In this document: in pieces, positions 10,185 to 23,290 of the stretch
Layout of the letters: each line of letters starts with the position of its first letter
Numbering within the stretch: position 1 is the first letter of the stretch
NCBI GenBank assembly: GCA_018398585.1
Contig: JAGTTD010000018.1
Span: 7,261,501 to 7,325,500, forward strand
Length of the DNA stretch: 64,000 nt
Origin: Simmondsia chinensis
Taxonomy: Eukaryota; Streptophyta; Magnoliopsida; Caryophyllales; Simmondsiaceae
Reading direction: 5' to 3'
Made by a program: the position numbers and the translations under genes
Notes under the pieces: generated by a model
The model's input: the letters and a program-made list of their open reading frames with translations, nothing else
Told to the model about the DNA's origin: nothing
Database searches by the model: none

Positions 10185-13100
10185 ATTAAAGGGTTAGAGA
10201 ATCCTAATGGATTCAAATATTCATTCGGACTCTAACGAGTCCGAGAATCCTAACGGATCAACTATTAATTCACAATCTAGAGGATCCTAATGGATTCAAC
10301 TATTAATTCAAAATCTAGAGAATCCTAATGGATTCAATTATTAATTCAAAATCTAATGGGTCTGAGAATCTTAACGGATTCATCTACTGATTTAGACTTT
10401 AATAGGTCCAAGAATCGTAACAAATTCAACATTAATTTGGATATTAATAAGTCCAAAAATTCTTACATATCAACTATTAATTTGGACTCTATTGGATAAG
10501 AAAATTGTAACAAAATCGGCTAAATTTTGGACTTTATGTGACCAAGGATTCCAATAGACTTGAGGCCGTTAAAAAGTTTTTAGCATTTTGATTTAACTTG
10601 GAAAAAATGCTTGATTTAGACTAAGGCTCCATTTGTTTTGGCGAAAAAGTAGATTATAGGAATTGATTTTTCATCGGAAAATATTTTCCTTGTACAAAAT
10701 CTGATTGGGGTTTTCTGTTGTTTATTTTAAAGGAAAACTTAATTCCGCATTGTGATAGCGGATTCAACTATTGATTCGGACTCCGAGGGGTCCAATAATC
10801 CTAATAGATTTTCTTATGATTTCTAAGGTGTCCAAGAATCCTAATGGTTTTAATTATTGATTAGGACTCTAAAGGGTTCAATTATCTTAATGGATTAAGA
10901 TCAGTTTGGACCTAATGGTTTTGAGAGTCCTGACAAATTCAAATGTTGATTCAAACTTTAAAGGGTTAGAGAATCCTAATGGATCAAATATCATTCGGAC
11001 TCTAACGAGTCCGAGAATCCTAACGGATCAACTATTAATTCACAGTCTTGAGGATCCTAATGGATTCAACTATTAATTCAAAATCTAGAGAATCCTAATG
11101 GATTCAATTATTAATTCAAAGTCTAATGGGTCGGAGAATCGTAATGGATGCATCTACTAATTTGGACTTTAGTGGGTCCAAGAATCCTAACAGATTCAAC
11201 ATTCATTTGGATATTAATAAGTCCGAAAATTCTTACAGATTAACTATTAATTTGGACTCCATTGGGTAAGAAAATTGTAACAAAATTGGCTAAATTTTGG
11301 ACTTTATGTGACCAGGGATTTTAATAGACTTGAGGCCATTAAAAAAGTTTTTATCTTTTTGATTTAACTTGGAAAAAATGCTTGATTAAGACTAAGGCTC
11401 CATTTGTTTTGGTGAAAAAGTAGATTATAGGAATTGATTTTTCTTCGAAAAATATTTTCCCTGTACAAAATCTGATTGGGGTTTTCTGTTGTTTGTTTTA
11501 AAGGAAAACTTAATTCCGCATTATGATAGCGGATTCAACTATTGATTAGGACATCGAGGGGTCCAATCATCCTAATAGATTTACTTATGATTTCTAAAGT
11601 GTCCAAGAATCCTAATGGTTTTAATTATTGATTAGGACTCTAAAGGGTTTAATTATCTTAATAGATTAAGCTATCAGTTTGGACCTAATGGTTTTGAGAG
11701 TCTTGACAAATTCAAATGTTGATTCATACTTTAAAGGGTTAGAGAATCCTAATGGATCAAATATTCATTCGGACTCTAACGAGTTCGAGAATCCTAACGG
11801 ATCAACTATTAATTCACAGTCTTGTGGATCCTAATGGATTCAACTATTAATTCAAAATCTAGGGAATCCTAACGGATTCAATTATTGATTCAAAGTCTAA
11901 TGGGTTTGAGAACCATAATGGATTCATCTACTAATTTGGACTTAAATGGGTCCAAGAATCTTAACGGATTCAACATCAATTTGGATATTAATAAGTCCGA
12001 AAATCCTTACAGATTAACCAATAATTTGGACTTTATTGGGTAAGAAAATTGTAACAAAATCGGCTAAATTTTGGACTTTATGTGAACAAGGATTCCAATA
12101 GACTTGAGGCCGTTAAAAAGTTTTTATCTTCGAAAAAATGCTTGATTAAGACTAAGGCTCCATTTGTTTTGGTGAAAAAGTAGATTATAGGAATTGATTT
12201 TTCTTCGAAAAATATTTTCCCTGTACAAAATCTGATTGGGGTTTTCTGTTGTTTGTTTTAAAGGAAAACTTAATTCCGCATTATGATAGCGGATTCAACT
12301 ATTGATTAGGACATCGAGGGGTCCAATCATCCTAATAGATTTACTTATGATTTCTAAAGTGTCCAAGAATCCTAATGGTTTTAATTATTGATTAGGACTC
12401 TAAAGGGTTTAATTATCTTAATAGATTAAGCTATCAGTTTGGACCTAATGGTTTTGAGAGTCTTGACAAATTCAAATGTTGATTCATACTTTAAAGGGTT
12501 AGAGAATCCTAATGGATCAAATATTCATTCGGACTCTAACGAGTTCGAGAATCCTAACGGATCAACTATTAATTCACAGTCTTGTGGATCCTAATGGATT
12601 CAACTATTAATTCAAAATCTAGAGAATCCTAACGGATTCAATTATTGATTCAAAGTCTAATGGGTTTGAGAACCATAATGGATTCATCTACTAATTTGGA
12701 CTTAAATGGGTCCAAGAATCTTAACGGATTCAACATCAATTTGGATATTAATAAGTCCGAAAATCCTTACAGATTAACCAATAATTTGGACTTTATTGGG
12801 TAAGAAAATTGTAACAAAATCGGCTAAATTTTGGACTTTATGTGAACAAGGATTCCAATAGACTTGAGGCCGTTAAAAAGTTTTTATCTTCGAAAAAATG
12901 CTTGATTTAGACTAAGGCTCCATTTGTTTTGGCGAAAAATTAGATTATAGGAATTGGTTTTTCTTCGGAAAATGTTTTCCTTGTACAAAATCTGATTGGG
13001 GTTTTATGTTGTTTGTTTTAAAGGAAAACTTAATTTTTGCTTTGTGATAGTGGATTCAACTATTGATTAGGACTCCGAGGGGTCCAATAATCCTAATAGA

Positions 13101-14620
13101 TTTACTTATGATTTCTAAAGTGTCCAAGAATCCTAATGGTTTTAATTATTGATTAGGACTCTAAAGGGTTCAATTATCTTAATGGATTAAGCTATCAGTT
13201 TGGACCTAATGGTTTTGAGAGTCTTGACAAATTCAAATGTTGATTCAGACTTTAAAGGGTTAGAGAATCCTAATGGATCAAATATTCATTCGGACTCTAA
13301 CGAGTCCGAGAATCCTAACGGATCAACTATTAATTCACAGTCTTGAGGATCCTAATGGATTCAACTATTAATTCAAAATTTAGAGAATCCTAACAGATTC
13401 AATTATTAATTCAAAGTCTAATGGGCCTGAGAGTCATAATGGATTCACCTACTAATTTGGACTTTAATGGGTCCAAGAATCCTAACATGTCCAACATTAA
13501 TTTGGATATTAATAAGTCTGAAAATTCTTACAGATTAACTATTAATTTGGACTCTATTGGGTAAGAAAATTGTAACAAAATCGGCTAAATTTTGGACTTT
13601 ATGTGACCAAGGATTCCAATAGACTTGAGGCCATTAAAAAGTTTTTAACGTTTTGATTTAACTTAGAAAAAATGCTTGATTTAGACTAAGGCTCCATTTG
13701 TTTAGGCGAAAAAGTAGATTATAGGAATTGATTTTTCTTTGAAAAATATTTTCCTAGTACAAAATTTGATTGGGGTTTTCCGCCGTTTGTTTTAAAAAAA
13801 AACTTAATTCCGCATTGTGATAGCGGATTCAACTATTGATTAGGACTCCAAGGGGTCCAAAAATCCTAATAGATTTAATTAAGATTAGAACTCTAAAGGG
13901 TCCAAGAATCCTAATGTATTTAATTATTTATTAGGACGCTAATGGGGTTTTCAATTATCCTATTGGATTAAACTATCAGTTTGGATCTAATGGTTCTGAG
14001 AATCCTGACGAATTCAATTGTTGATTCAGACTTTAAAGGGTTAGAGAATCCTAACGAATTCAAATATTCATTTGGACTCTAAGGAGTCCGAGAATCCTAA
14101 CGGATTAACTATTAATTCACAGTCTAGAGGATCCTAATGGATTCAACTATTAATTCAAAGTCTAGAGAATCCTAGTGGATTCAATTATTAATGTCTAATG
14201 GGTCTTAGAATCTTAATGGATTGATCTATTGATTTGGACATTAATGGGTCCAAGAATCCTAACAGATTCAACATTAATTTGGACATTAATAAGTCCGAAA
14301 ATCCTTACATATTAACTATTAATTTGGACTCTATTGGGTAAGAAAATTGTAACAAAATCGGCTAAATTTTGGACTTTATGTGACCAGGGATTCCAATAGA
14401 CTAAGGCTGTTAAAAAGTTTTTAACTTTTTGAATTAACTTGGAAAAAGTGCTTGATTTAGACTGAGGCTCCATTTCTTTCGGCAAAAAAGTAGATTATAG
14501 GAATTGATTTTTCTTTGAAAAAGGTTTTCTTAGGAAATTTAAAATCTGATTGGGGTTTTCCGTTGTTTGTTTTAAAGGAAGACATAATTTCCTATTGTGA
14601 TGCCTTCTTGTGTGTTTTAA
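10185..14620. repeat. Tandem array, six units of ~770 bp with internal subrepeats
   Basis: A landmark (GGACTTTATGTGACCAAGGA and variants) recurs at 10,541, 11,311, 12,085, 12,845, 13,606 and 14,383, giving spacings of 760-777 bp. Each unit has two parts. One is a block of ~40-50 bp subrepeats of the type CCTAATGGATTCAACTATT. The other is a block beginning GGCTCCATTTGTTTTGG and ending in a T-rich AATTGATTTTTC region that looks like a transposon terminus. The units around 11,500-12,130 and 12,265-12,900 are nearly identical and even share the same short deletion before CGAAAAAATGCTTGATT, so part of the array was duplicated recently. Nothing in it is coding. Confidence 0.85.
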
Positions 14621-14697
14621 TAAAAATATTTTTCACTAATCATTTTACTTGTTATAGGATAATATAAGTAATAATATAACATATAAGAAAAGTGACC

Positions 14698-14699
14698 CC

Positions 14700-14748
<49 letters not shown>
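14698..14748. repeat. A run followed by (TA)n microsatellite
   Basis: A run of A is followed by about 16 TA units, directly next to the MITE at 14,766. Confidence 0.85.
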
Positions 14749-14750
<2 letters not shown>

Positions 14751-14765
14751 AAGCTCTATAAATTA

Positions 14766-15282
14766 GGGAAATTAACTCTTAGGTATCCTAAAATTTGAGC
14801 ATTTATCACCTTAATGCCTGTCATTTTAACATATACAATGAGGTATCCTAAGGTAAGAAATTTTATCACTTATGTATACAGTGTTAGAATCTGGTAAATT
14901 TTTATTTAAATTCAACGAAGTTTTGTCAAAAATTGATGTAATATAGACTATGACCATATTAGCAAACGGTTATCCATGTTATAACGAAAATTACTTATAT
15001 ATTATCAAAATAATATGTCATGTTAGGATTTTGGAAGAAAAGAAATTATTGCATTATGATAAAGGACACATATAGATTGCAGAATTAATATTTCACGTCA
15101 ACAGATTTCATTTAAAATCTACTAAATTTTTGTAGAACATACCTATTTCATAAAAATATTAAACTTCAAGGTACCTAGATGATAAAATTTTTAAACTTCA
15201 GGGTACATAATTATATATTACTAAAATATTATGATACCTATGTAATAAATGCTAAAATCTTGGGGCACCTTGATAACTTTCC
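14766..15282. mobile_element. MULE-type MITE (517 bp)
   Basis: The ends are imperfect inverted repeats: GGGAAATTAACTCTTAGGTA at the left and, on the other strand, GGAAAGTTATCAAGGTGCC at the right. Both are followed at similar distance by an AGCATTTATCAC / AGCATTTATTAC block. The flanks TATAAATTA (14,757-14,765) and TATATAATA (15,283-15,291) match at 7 of 9 positions, as an aged 9-bp Mutator-type target duplication would. It is AT-rich and non-coding. Confidence 0.55.
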
Positions 15283-15516
15283 TATATAATATTATACAGC
15301 AATCTAACTTGATTAAAATTATTTTGTTGCAGCAATAACAAAGTAATATCAAAGCTGTGTTTAATTATTCGGTCCAATTATCCAATTTTATGACATTAAA
15401 TGTCCACATTCCAATCTGGTTTATTTCATTTGATCTAGATTTGCATGATGATTACCGTGAAAGTTTCTATGCCACCTAGAATCATGATTTCCCCAATTTT
15501 AAAAGGGCAGTAATCT

Positions 15517-15534
15517 CCCCCCCCCCCCCCCCCC
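15517..15534. repeat. Poly(C) tract, 18 C
   Basis: An uninterrupted run of 18 C, next to the inverted transposon-end block at 15,541. Confidence 0.85.
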
Positions 15535-15540
15535 AATAGG

Positions 15541-15640
15541 AGGAAAACCTTTTTCGTTATTAAATGCGCAACAAATAACGAAAAATGGAAAAATCAATTC
15601 CTAGAATCAACTTTTCCGTCAAAACAAACATAACCTAAAT
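15541..15640 (-). repeat. Inverted copy of the transposon-end block of the 770-bp repeat
   Basis: The reverse complement reads TTTGTTTTGACGGAAAAG, TTGATTCTAGGAATTG and ATTTTTCC, matching the block in every 770-bp unit (TTTGTTTTGGCGAAAAAG, TAGATTATAGGAATTG, ATTTTTC). The inverted orientation suggests the two are ends of one DNA transposon family. Confidence 0.55.
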
Positions 15641-16239
15641 TAAACAAATAATAAAAAGAATGGTGACTTGTGCCTCATCGCCTCAAACCAATTGATCGTC
15701 TAGTCACTTAATGGATTAATTATAACTTAAATATATTATTAGTCGGAATCAAAGGGTATTACCACGGGAAGATGTAATTAAGGATGTATATTATGTTGAA
15801 TGAGGTCATATCTACGTGCACCTCGTGTGTCAGGAAATTCATGCTTTTCAAATATTAAATTTATGCTCTACAATAACTTCCAAAGGAGCATCCCCATCAC
15901 TAAAGTTTCCTGCTATTCAAAAGAGTACGAGAAATTTAGCTAAAGTTTGGCCTTTTACTGACTTTTAACATATATACACTAAGCTTAATTGGAACAACAC
16001 TAAGCTACACTAACTCCATGTTCCTATGATCAATGGTCTGCCTAACATACATAAAAAAATCTATGAAGAAGTGCCTTAAACAGTTTCGAAAAACAAAGAC
16101 AAACACAATTGTTTTAATGGAAACATATTTTATTTCACAATAATTAAGACAAGGAATGAGTTAGTACATCTTTTTCATTTGCTTATTGTCTTATACTAAA
16201 AGACAATCCATAGACTTATTAGAGGCTAATATATAAAAC
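15641..16239. other. No gene recognised
   Basis: AT-rich sequence between the inverted end block and the Gypsy B pol remnant. It may hold the 3' end of Gypsy B, but I found no second copy of an LTR. Confidence 0.5.
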
Positions 16240-19200
16240 TTCAAAGGGCTTGCTTTGCCTTGGAGGAATGGAAACAAGGAGCTTAGTTAAGTACTCTTTT
16301 AGGGTCTCGAATACCTTTTGGTACTACCTCTCCCACTTGAAATCTCTTTCGACTCTTAAATTAAAGAGTTGAGATAATACTCAAGTCCTTCCTGCAATAT
16401 TCGAGATGAAACATCTCAGGAAATTAACCTAGACAACAAACCTCCAGAGCTCATTCTTATTCAAACCTGGCTTATCATCATAGCTACCCTGAGCATTATT
16501 TTAATCTACCTCTGATATTTTGACTTCGCATATTCAAGAGTGTGCTTCTTAGGTTAGTTAGATGTTTACTGGGTCTTGAATTTAACTAAAATATCATTGA
16601 TGTAGACTTCCATACTAATAAATTCAAGAAAGACCCTATTCATGATTCTTTGGTAAGTGGTTCCAAAATTTCCAAGCCTAAATGGCATGACAACCCTTTC
16701 AAAGGTGGCTATGGACCAAGGAAAATCCAGCCTTATAGGTGTCAACCGAGGCAATCATAACCCCAAAATATTCATAATACCCATTACTTCATACCTCAAT
16801 GCCAACTCTATCGATACATTAGCTATAGGCATTGGGTATTGTCCTTGGGAGAAGATGCATTCAAGTCTCTGAAGTCAAATGTGAACTCTTATTTTTCCAT
16901 TCTTTTTGACCATTGGCACTATATTGGCCAACCATTCAAGTTACCGGCAGTTCAAATGAACTTGGCCTGAGGAGCTTTTCAATTTCCTCCGTAACCTTAT
17001 CAATAACTTCTTAGGACATCCACCTTTGTGCTTTAATAACAGACTTGACTCCAACCTTGATTGGTAGATTATGCATAATTAGCTTCCTATATAATCCTGA
17101 CATCTCATGGTGCTCCCAAGCGAAGAAATCTTTGAGCTCAAGCAATAATCTTACATAATCACCCCTCTGCTCATCAAAGAGTAACCCGCTCACATAGGTC
17201 AGCCTTGGTTCCTCTTTTCTCCCAACTTGACCTCTATTAAGGGGTCTTAGAGATAGGCCACCAAATCATTTATTTTTGCTGGTGCTGACCTCAAATTAGT
17301 TAATGCTTACTTCTTCTCTTATATAGATTGGAACTCACAGTCACACTTGAAGAAAATTGGTCGTTCAACCCCCTGCTTGTCCTCAATTTGTAAAGAAATT
17401 AGCTTGGAAAATGTTAAGAACACGGCCTTTTAGACCTCTACCTAATGGCATTTGAGTTCCTTTCATTGGGAACCCTCCTTTTCAACTTTTTGAGCTTCCC
17501 TCGCAATCATAATTATTTTCACAAAACTCAGTACATTTGGATCTTGACGCTCAAAACCACGTAGAGGATGTCTATCTCTACTCATGTTCGACTCAATATG
17601 GTGATCAAGCTATCATCTCAACAGGTGTCACCTTCTTCGCTTTAGCTGGCCTCCCCATGTCATTTTCTGCTTACCCGTATGAGGCTAACACCCTCTTCAT
17701 AGAACTTGGCCTCCACAAAGTTAGAATAAGCCATAAATTACTTTTCATCTAACATGACAATCTTATATCTGTCATGGTTCCAAAGGACTAGGAGACGGTG
17801 CAATGAGTATGGGACGCATTAGTTGGCATATAGCCAATCTCTACCAAGTAGTGCACCATAATTCAAGATACTATCCACTACGGAGGAGGTTGTTAGTACC
17901 CTCAGACTCAGTTGTGGCTTCCAAAAAGCAAAAAGAACCCATGTCCGATGTAATGGGATCATCTCGAGACTTACCTATGATTCTCAACATGTAACAAAGG
18001 AAGATGTTTATAGACAACACTATATTCACTAAGACCCTATCAAATATGGCCTCAATATACAAGGGATCCTAATGGGCACAAATGGTACATTAAACATCTA
18101 TTTAACTACTCATGATGCACTTTAAACAACTTTAAGACACTAAAATCTGACGCATAAGGATTTACCTTCGTTGGCGGCCTCATTTTCTACAACCATTTCA
18201 AATTGCTCTACCTCGTCTAGAGCTTTGACATCCCATTCAGACTAGGCATATTATACACTTGACTTGAACTTGAGGGGCATCATCATTGTTGTTCTCACGT
18301 CAGTTTGATCCAATAGTGACCCAATCTGGTTTTGCAGTTGACCCTATACCTAATTTATAATAGGACCATCTTTGGAAGTTGATTGACTCCAAACTTCATT
18401 CTATGGCTAGTCTTCGATTTGTTCTCGAGCTCTGTGTTAGACTAACCATAGTGTAGTTGATTGAACTATTCCGGCACATTTTCCATGTCTGAAAATGAAC
18501 TGAGTTTGTTTGATCAAACCGTTACCTCTTTATATCAAATCGATTGTAGTCGTCCGCATCCAATCTTTTTTAGCCTATTCCCTCACCATCATCAATCAGG
18601 ACGCTAGTTGTCCCCACTCTTAACTAATGAGGAGATGGCCCATCTCTCAGTTTTTGTATGTCTCTTATCTTTTGAAGCCTTGTATGGGCATCCCCCTCAT
18701 TCTTACTCCAGGGAGCATCCAACTCCATCTACTTGGGGATAGGAACTTCACCTTGAAACTTACTTTGGGCAATATTCATCAATGCCTTGTCAAGATCAGC
18801 TTGTTTTTCAGATTCGTCCTTTATCAACAAATTTCTATTCTGGGTTCTCATTAGCTAAACTCCAAAATAGCTGGCGGCAATGCCACACATAGCTTTTATG
18901 TCATCTAGGCTTGTCTAGTCAATTTTCGCAACATCACTAATCCAGACCCCATATGGGTGGCACCTTGCTTATGTGGGCCATTCGCATTTCAACTCCCTGG
19001 TAGTATTGGGCTAGCCCACGCTCATAATCAGTTGAGTTTTTGGAAATCGTACCCTGTTCTCTCAAAGAATGTGACATCAAAGGCAACGAGGCGGCATGTC
19101 ATGATTTCCATCAATAAAAACTGAGCACAGCGTTCGCGCATCATCTTTTCAACCCCTTTGTGGTTTTGGATGACATTCCTCTTGAGGCATGGGATGACAA

Positions 19201-19330
19201 GAAGGCCTCTTGGAAAATCTTTACCTCATCATTCCTTTTCTTCTTCCGCCCTTAGACGATATGCTAGTCCTCTTCTCGGTTGAGAACATTGCCAGCTCCT
19301 CAAGATGTGTCAGTTGGATGGTCTTTTTTC
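16240..19330 (-). pseudogene. Gypsy B pol relic: protease linker, RT and RT/RNase H junction
   Basis: Reading on the minus strand from 19,330 downwards, the first part is degraded. At about 17,880-17,740 comes the linker after the aspartic protease (ILNYGALLGRDWLYAN, then VPYSLHRLLVLWNHD). Next is the RT entry region (LLELKDFFAWEHHEMSGLYR, LPIKVGVKSVIKAQR at 17,193-17,020). The RT core has FERVVMPFRLGNFGTTYQR and MEVYINDILVKFKTQ (16,700-16,566), so the catalytic YxDD box reads YIND. After that only traces remain (HLTNLR, then KVFETLK-like), consistent with a deletion into the RNase H region. Stops are frequent. This is the 3' half of the element whose gag lies at 46,954-52,360; the MULE separates them. 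Confidence 0.75.
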
Positions 19331-19333
19331 TTT

Positions 19334-19860
19334 GGGAAATCGTACGAAATAAACCCCCCTGTCCCAACTTATGTTTTTTTAGACCCCCTTAACCCTAAAT
19401 AACCCTTTTTGGACAAAAATGCCCTCCCACCTCACCTCCCCACCCGTCCTCTCTCTCTCTCTCTCCCATTCTCTCTCCTCATTTAATGCAAGGCAGGCAA
19501 AAAGACACTTTTTTTGACTTTTTTCACTCTTTCTTTTCTTCATTTTTCTCCCGCCCATTTGTCTTCCTCCTCTCATATCTCATTCTCTCTCTTTTTTTTT
19601 GAACAGAGATATCTCATTCCCTCTTCTTTCTTCTTCTTCTATTATTTTCGAATTTTTTTGTCAAAAAAAAAATCTTATTTTCGAATTTTCGAGCTCCATT
19701 CTCAGCGTTCTACATGTTTCCTTGTCCTACTTGGGCCCTTGGGTAGTTGTTTGTGGTGGCTTTAGAAGAAGAAGAAGGCTTGTAAGAACGGGCTTGAAGC
19801 ATTGTGGCATTGCGGTAAGTTCAAGGTTGAGTCATTACACATTTCACGGTTGGTAAAATG
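19334..19860 (+). repeat. MULE left terminal inverted repeat, with 5' exon and splice donor
   Basis: The block matches the reverse complement of 46,430-46,953. Shared landmarks in order are an ACCCCCC stretch, TAAATAACCCTTTTTGGAC, AAAATGCCC, CTCTCTCCTCATTTAAT, a GAAGAAGAAG run, TTGTGGCATTGC and a TTACACATTTCACGG region. After TTGTGGCATTGCG a consensus donor GTAAGT follows at 19,815, at the same point as GTAGGT in the right TIR. Inference: the TIR carries the promoter and a non-coding first exon for the gene next to it. Confidence 0.75.
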
Positions 19861-22800
19861 ATCATTTCATGCATTTGTTGTTAATGGGTCTCGATCATAT
19901 GAGATTGGTGTGTTACAAGTCATTTATGTCGCATGATTAGTGTAAATGGTGTATTATAATTTTCTTTTGGTGTGTTTTAACTCATTAATGGTGTATGATG
20001 GGTTTTAATGGTTTGAAATCAACTTGTTTAGGTGTGTTTCAAGTAATTAGTGGTGTATCATCAATCATACACTGTGTATGATGCGTTATAATGGTCTAAA
20101 ATGAACTTATTTAGGTATGTTTCAAGTAATTAGTGGTAAATAACTTATCATACACAATGTATGATAGGTTTTAATGGTATAAAATCAACTTTTACAAGTT
20201 TTTTTCAAGCAATTAGTGGTATAATGGTGTGAAATCAACTTATATAGTTATGGTTCAAGTAATTATTGGTGTATGATGAATCATACACGGTGTTAGATGG
20301 GTTATAATGGTGTAAAATGAGCTTATATAGGTATGTTTCAAATAATTAGTGGTAAATGACTTATTATACACAATGTATGATAGGTTTTAATGGTATAAAG
20401 TTAATTTTTGCAGGTTTTTTCAAGCAATTAGTGGTATAATGGTGTGAAATCAACTTATATAGTTATGTTTCAAGTAATTATTGGTGTATGATGAATCATA
20501 CACTGTGTATGATGGGTTATAATGGCGTAAAATGAGCTTATATAGGTATGTTTCAAGTAATTAGTGGTAAATGACTTATCATACACAATGTATGATAGGT
20601 TTTAATGGTATAAAATCAACTTTTGCAGGTTTTTTTCAAGTAATTAGGGGTACAATGGTGTGAAATCAACTTATATAGTTATGTTTCAAGTAATTATTGG
20701 CGTATGATGAATCATACACTGTGTATGATGGGTTATAATAGTGTAAAATTAGCTTATATAGGTATGTTTGAAGTAATTAGTGGTAAATGACTTATCTTAC
20801 ACAATGTATGATAGGTTTTAATGGTATAAAATCAACTTTTACAAGTTTTTTTCAAGCAATTAGTGGTATAATGGTGTGAAATCAACTTATATAGTTATGG
20901 TTCAAGTAATTATTGGTGTATGATGAATCATACACGTTGTAAGATGGGTTATAATGGTGTAAAATGAGCTTATATAGGTATGTTTCAAATAATTAGTGGT
21001 AAATGACTTATCATACACAATGTATGATAGGTTTTAATGGTATAAAGTTAATTTTTGCAGGTTTTTTCAAGCAATTAGTGGTATAATACTGTGAAATCAA
21101 CTTATATAGTTATGTTTCAAGTAATTATTGGTGTATGATGAATCATACACTGTGTATGATGGGTTATAATGGCGTAAAATGAGCTTATATAGGTATGTTT
21201 CAAGTAATTAGTGGTAAATGACTTATCATACACAATGTATGATAGGTTTTAATGGTATAAAATTAACTTTTGCAGGTTTTTTTCAAGTAATTAGGGGTAC
21301 AATGGTGTGAAATCAACTTATATAGTTATGTTTCAAGTAATTATTGGCGTATGATGAATCATACACTGTGTATGATGGGTTATAATAGTGTAAAATTAGC
21401 TTATATAGGTATGTTTGAAGTAATTAGTGGTAAATGACTTATCTTACACAATGTATGATAGGTTTTAATGGTATAAAATCAACTTTTACAAGTTTTTTTC
21501 AAGCAATTAGTGGTATAATGGTGTGAAATCAACTTATATAGTTATGGTTCAAGTAATTATTGGTGTATGATGAATCATACACGGTGTAAGATTGGTTATA
21601 ATGGTGTAAAATGAGCTTATATAGGTATGTTTCAAATAATTAGTGGTAAATGACTTATCATACACAATGTATGATAGGTTTTAATGGTATAAAATCAACT
21701 TTTGCAAGTTTTTTCAAGTAATTAGTGGTACAATAGTGTGAAATCAACTTATATAGCTACGTTTCAAGTAATTATTGGTGTATCATCAATCATACACTGT
21801 GTATGATGCGTTATAATGGGGTAAAATGAGCTTATATAGGTATGTTTCAAATAATTAGTGGTAAATGACTTGTCATACACAATGTATGATAGGTTTTAAG
21901 GGTATAAAATCAACTTTTGCATGTTTTTTTCAAGTAATTAGTGGTACAATGGTGTGAAATCAACTTATATAGTTATGTTTCAAGTAATTATTGGCGTATG
22001 ATGAATCATACGCTAAGTATGATGGGTTATAATGGTGTAAAATGAGCTTATATAGGTATGTTTGAAGTAATTAGTGGTAAATGACTTATCATACACAATG
22101 TATGATAGGTTTTAATGGTATAAAATCAACTTTTACAGGTTTTTTTTGAAGTAATTAGTGGTACAATGGTGTGAAATCAACTTATACAGTTATGTTTCAA
22201 GTAATTATTGGTGTATGATAAATCATACACTGTGTATGATGGGTTATAATGGCTTAAAATGAGCTTATATAGGTATATTTCAAATAATTAGTGGTAAATG
22301 ACTTATCATACACAATGTATGATAGGTTTTAATGGTATAAAATCAACTTTTGCAGGTTTTTTTCAAGCAATTAGTGGTACAATGGTGTGAAATTAACTTA
22401 TATAGTTATGTTTCAAGTAATTATTGGCGTATGCTGAATCATACACTGTGTATGATGGGTTATAATAGTGTAAAATGAGCTTATATAGGTATGTTTGAAG
22501 TAATTAGTGGTAAATGACTTATCGTACACAATGTATGATAGGTTTTAATGGTATAAAATCAACTTTTTGCAGGTTTTTTTGAAGTAATTAGTGGTACAAT
22601 GGTGTGAAATCAACTTATATAGTTATATTTCAAGTAATTATTGGTGTATGATGAATCATACACTGTGTATGATGGGTTATAATGGCTTAAAATGAGCTTA
22701 TATAGATATGTTTCAAATAATTAGTGATAAATGACTTATCATACACAATGTATGATAGGTTTTAATGGTATAAAATCAACTTTTGCAGGTTTTTTTCAAG

Positions 22801-23280
22801 TAATTAGTGGTACAATGGTGTGAAATCAACTTATATAGTTAAGTTTCAAGTAATTATTGGTGTATGATGAATCATACACTGTGTATGATGGGTTATAATG
22901 GTGTAACATGAGCTTATATAGGTATGTTTCAAGTAATTAGTTGTAAATGACTTATCATACACAATGTATGATAGGTTTTAATGGTGTAAAATCAACTTTT
23001 GCAGGTTTTTTTCAAGCAATTAGTGGTATAATGGTGTAAAATCAACTTTTATACGTGTTTTTCAAGTTTTATTGGTGTATGATGAGTCATACACGGTGTA
23101 TGATAGGTTATATTAGTATAAAATCAACTTATATTTGTGTATTTCAAGTAAATAGTGGTGTATGATCAATCATACACAATGTATGATGAGTTTCAATAGT
23201 GTAAAATCAATAATTGTATTTTTTTCAAGTTTTGCTGGTATAATAGTGTAAAATTAGCTTGTATTCTAAATCCATATTAT
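19861..23280 (+). repeat. Array A: 216-bp palindromic tandem repeat, intronic
   Basis: The landmark TTGG before GTATGATGAATCATAC recurs at 20,481, 20,697, 20,913, 21,128, 21,344, 21,560, 21,775, 21,991, 22,208, 22,424, 22,641 and 22,857, so the period is 215-217 bp. Each unit holds two palindromes, TCATACACTGTGTATGA and TCATACACAATGTATGA, and related shorter subunits. Units three apart are the most alike (20,481 with 21,128; 20,697 with 21,344; 20,913 with 21,560), giving a ~647-bp higher-order repeat. The array lies between the donor at 19,815 and the acceptor at 23,290. Confidence 0.9.
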
Positions 23281-23290
23281 ATCCTTGCAG

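Noticed and set aside
19389..19405. Telomere-like CCCTAAA motif
   Set aside because: Only one or two partial copies occur, in the MULE TIR; no array.
19599..19856. 85-codon frame in the left MULE TIR as a gene
   Set aside because: Built of CT and GAA repeats, ends across the splice donor, and the frame is not kept in the right TIR.
19861..23280. CRISPR-like regular repeats with palindromes
   Set aside because: Repeats are long, contiguous and degenerate with no unique spacers, and the DNA is from a plant nucleus. This is a satellite-type array.
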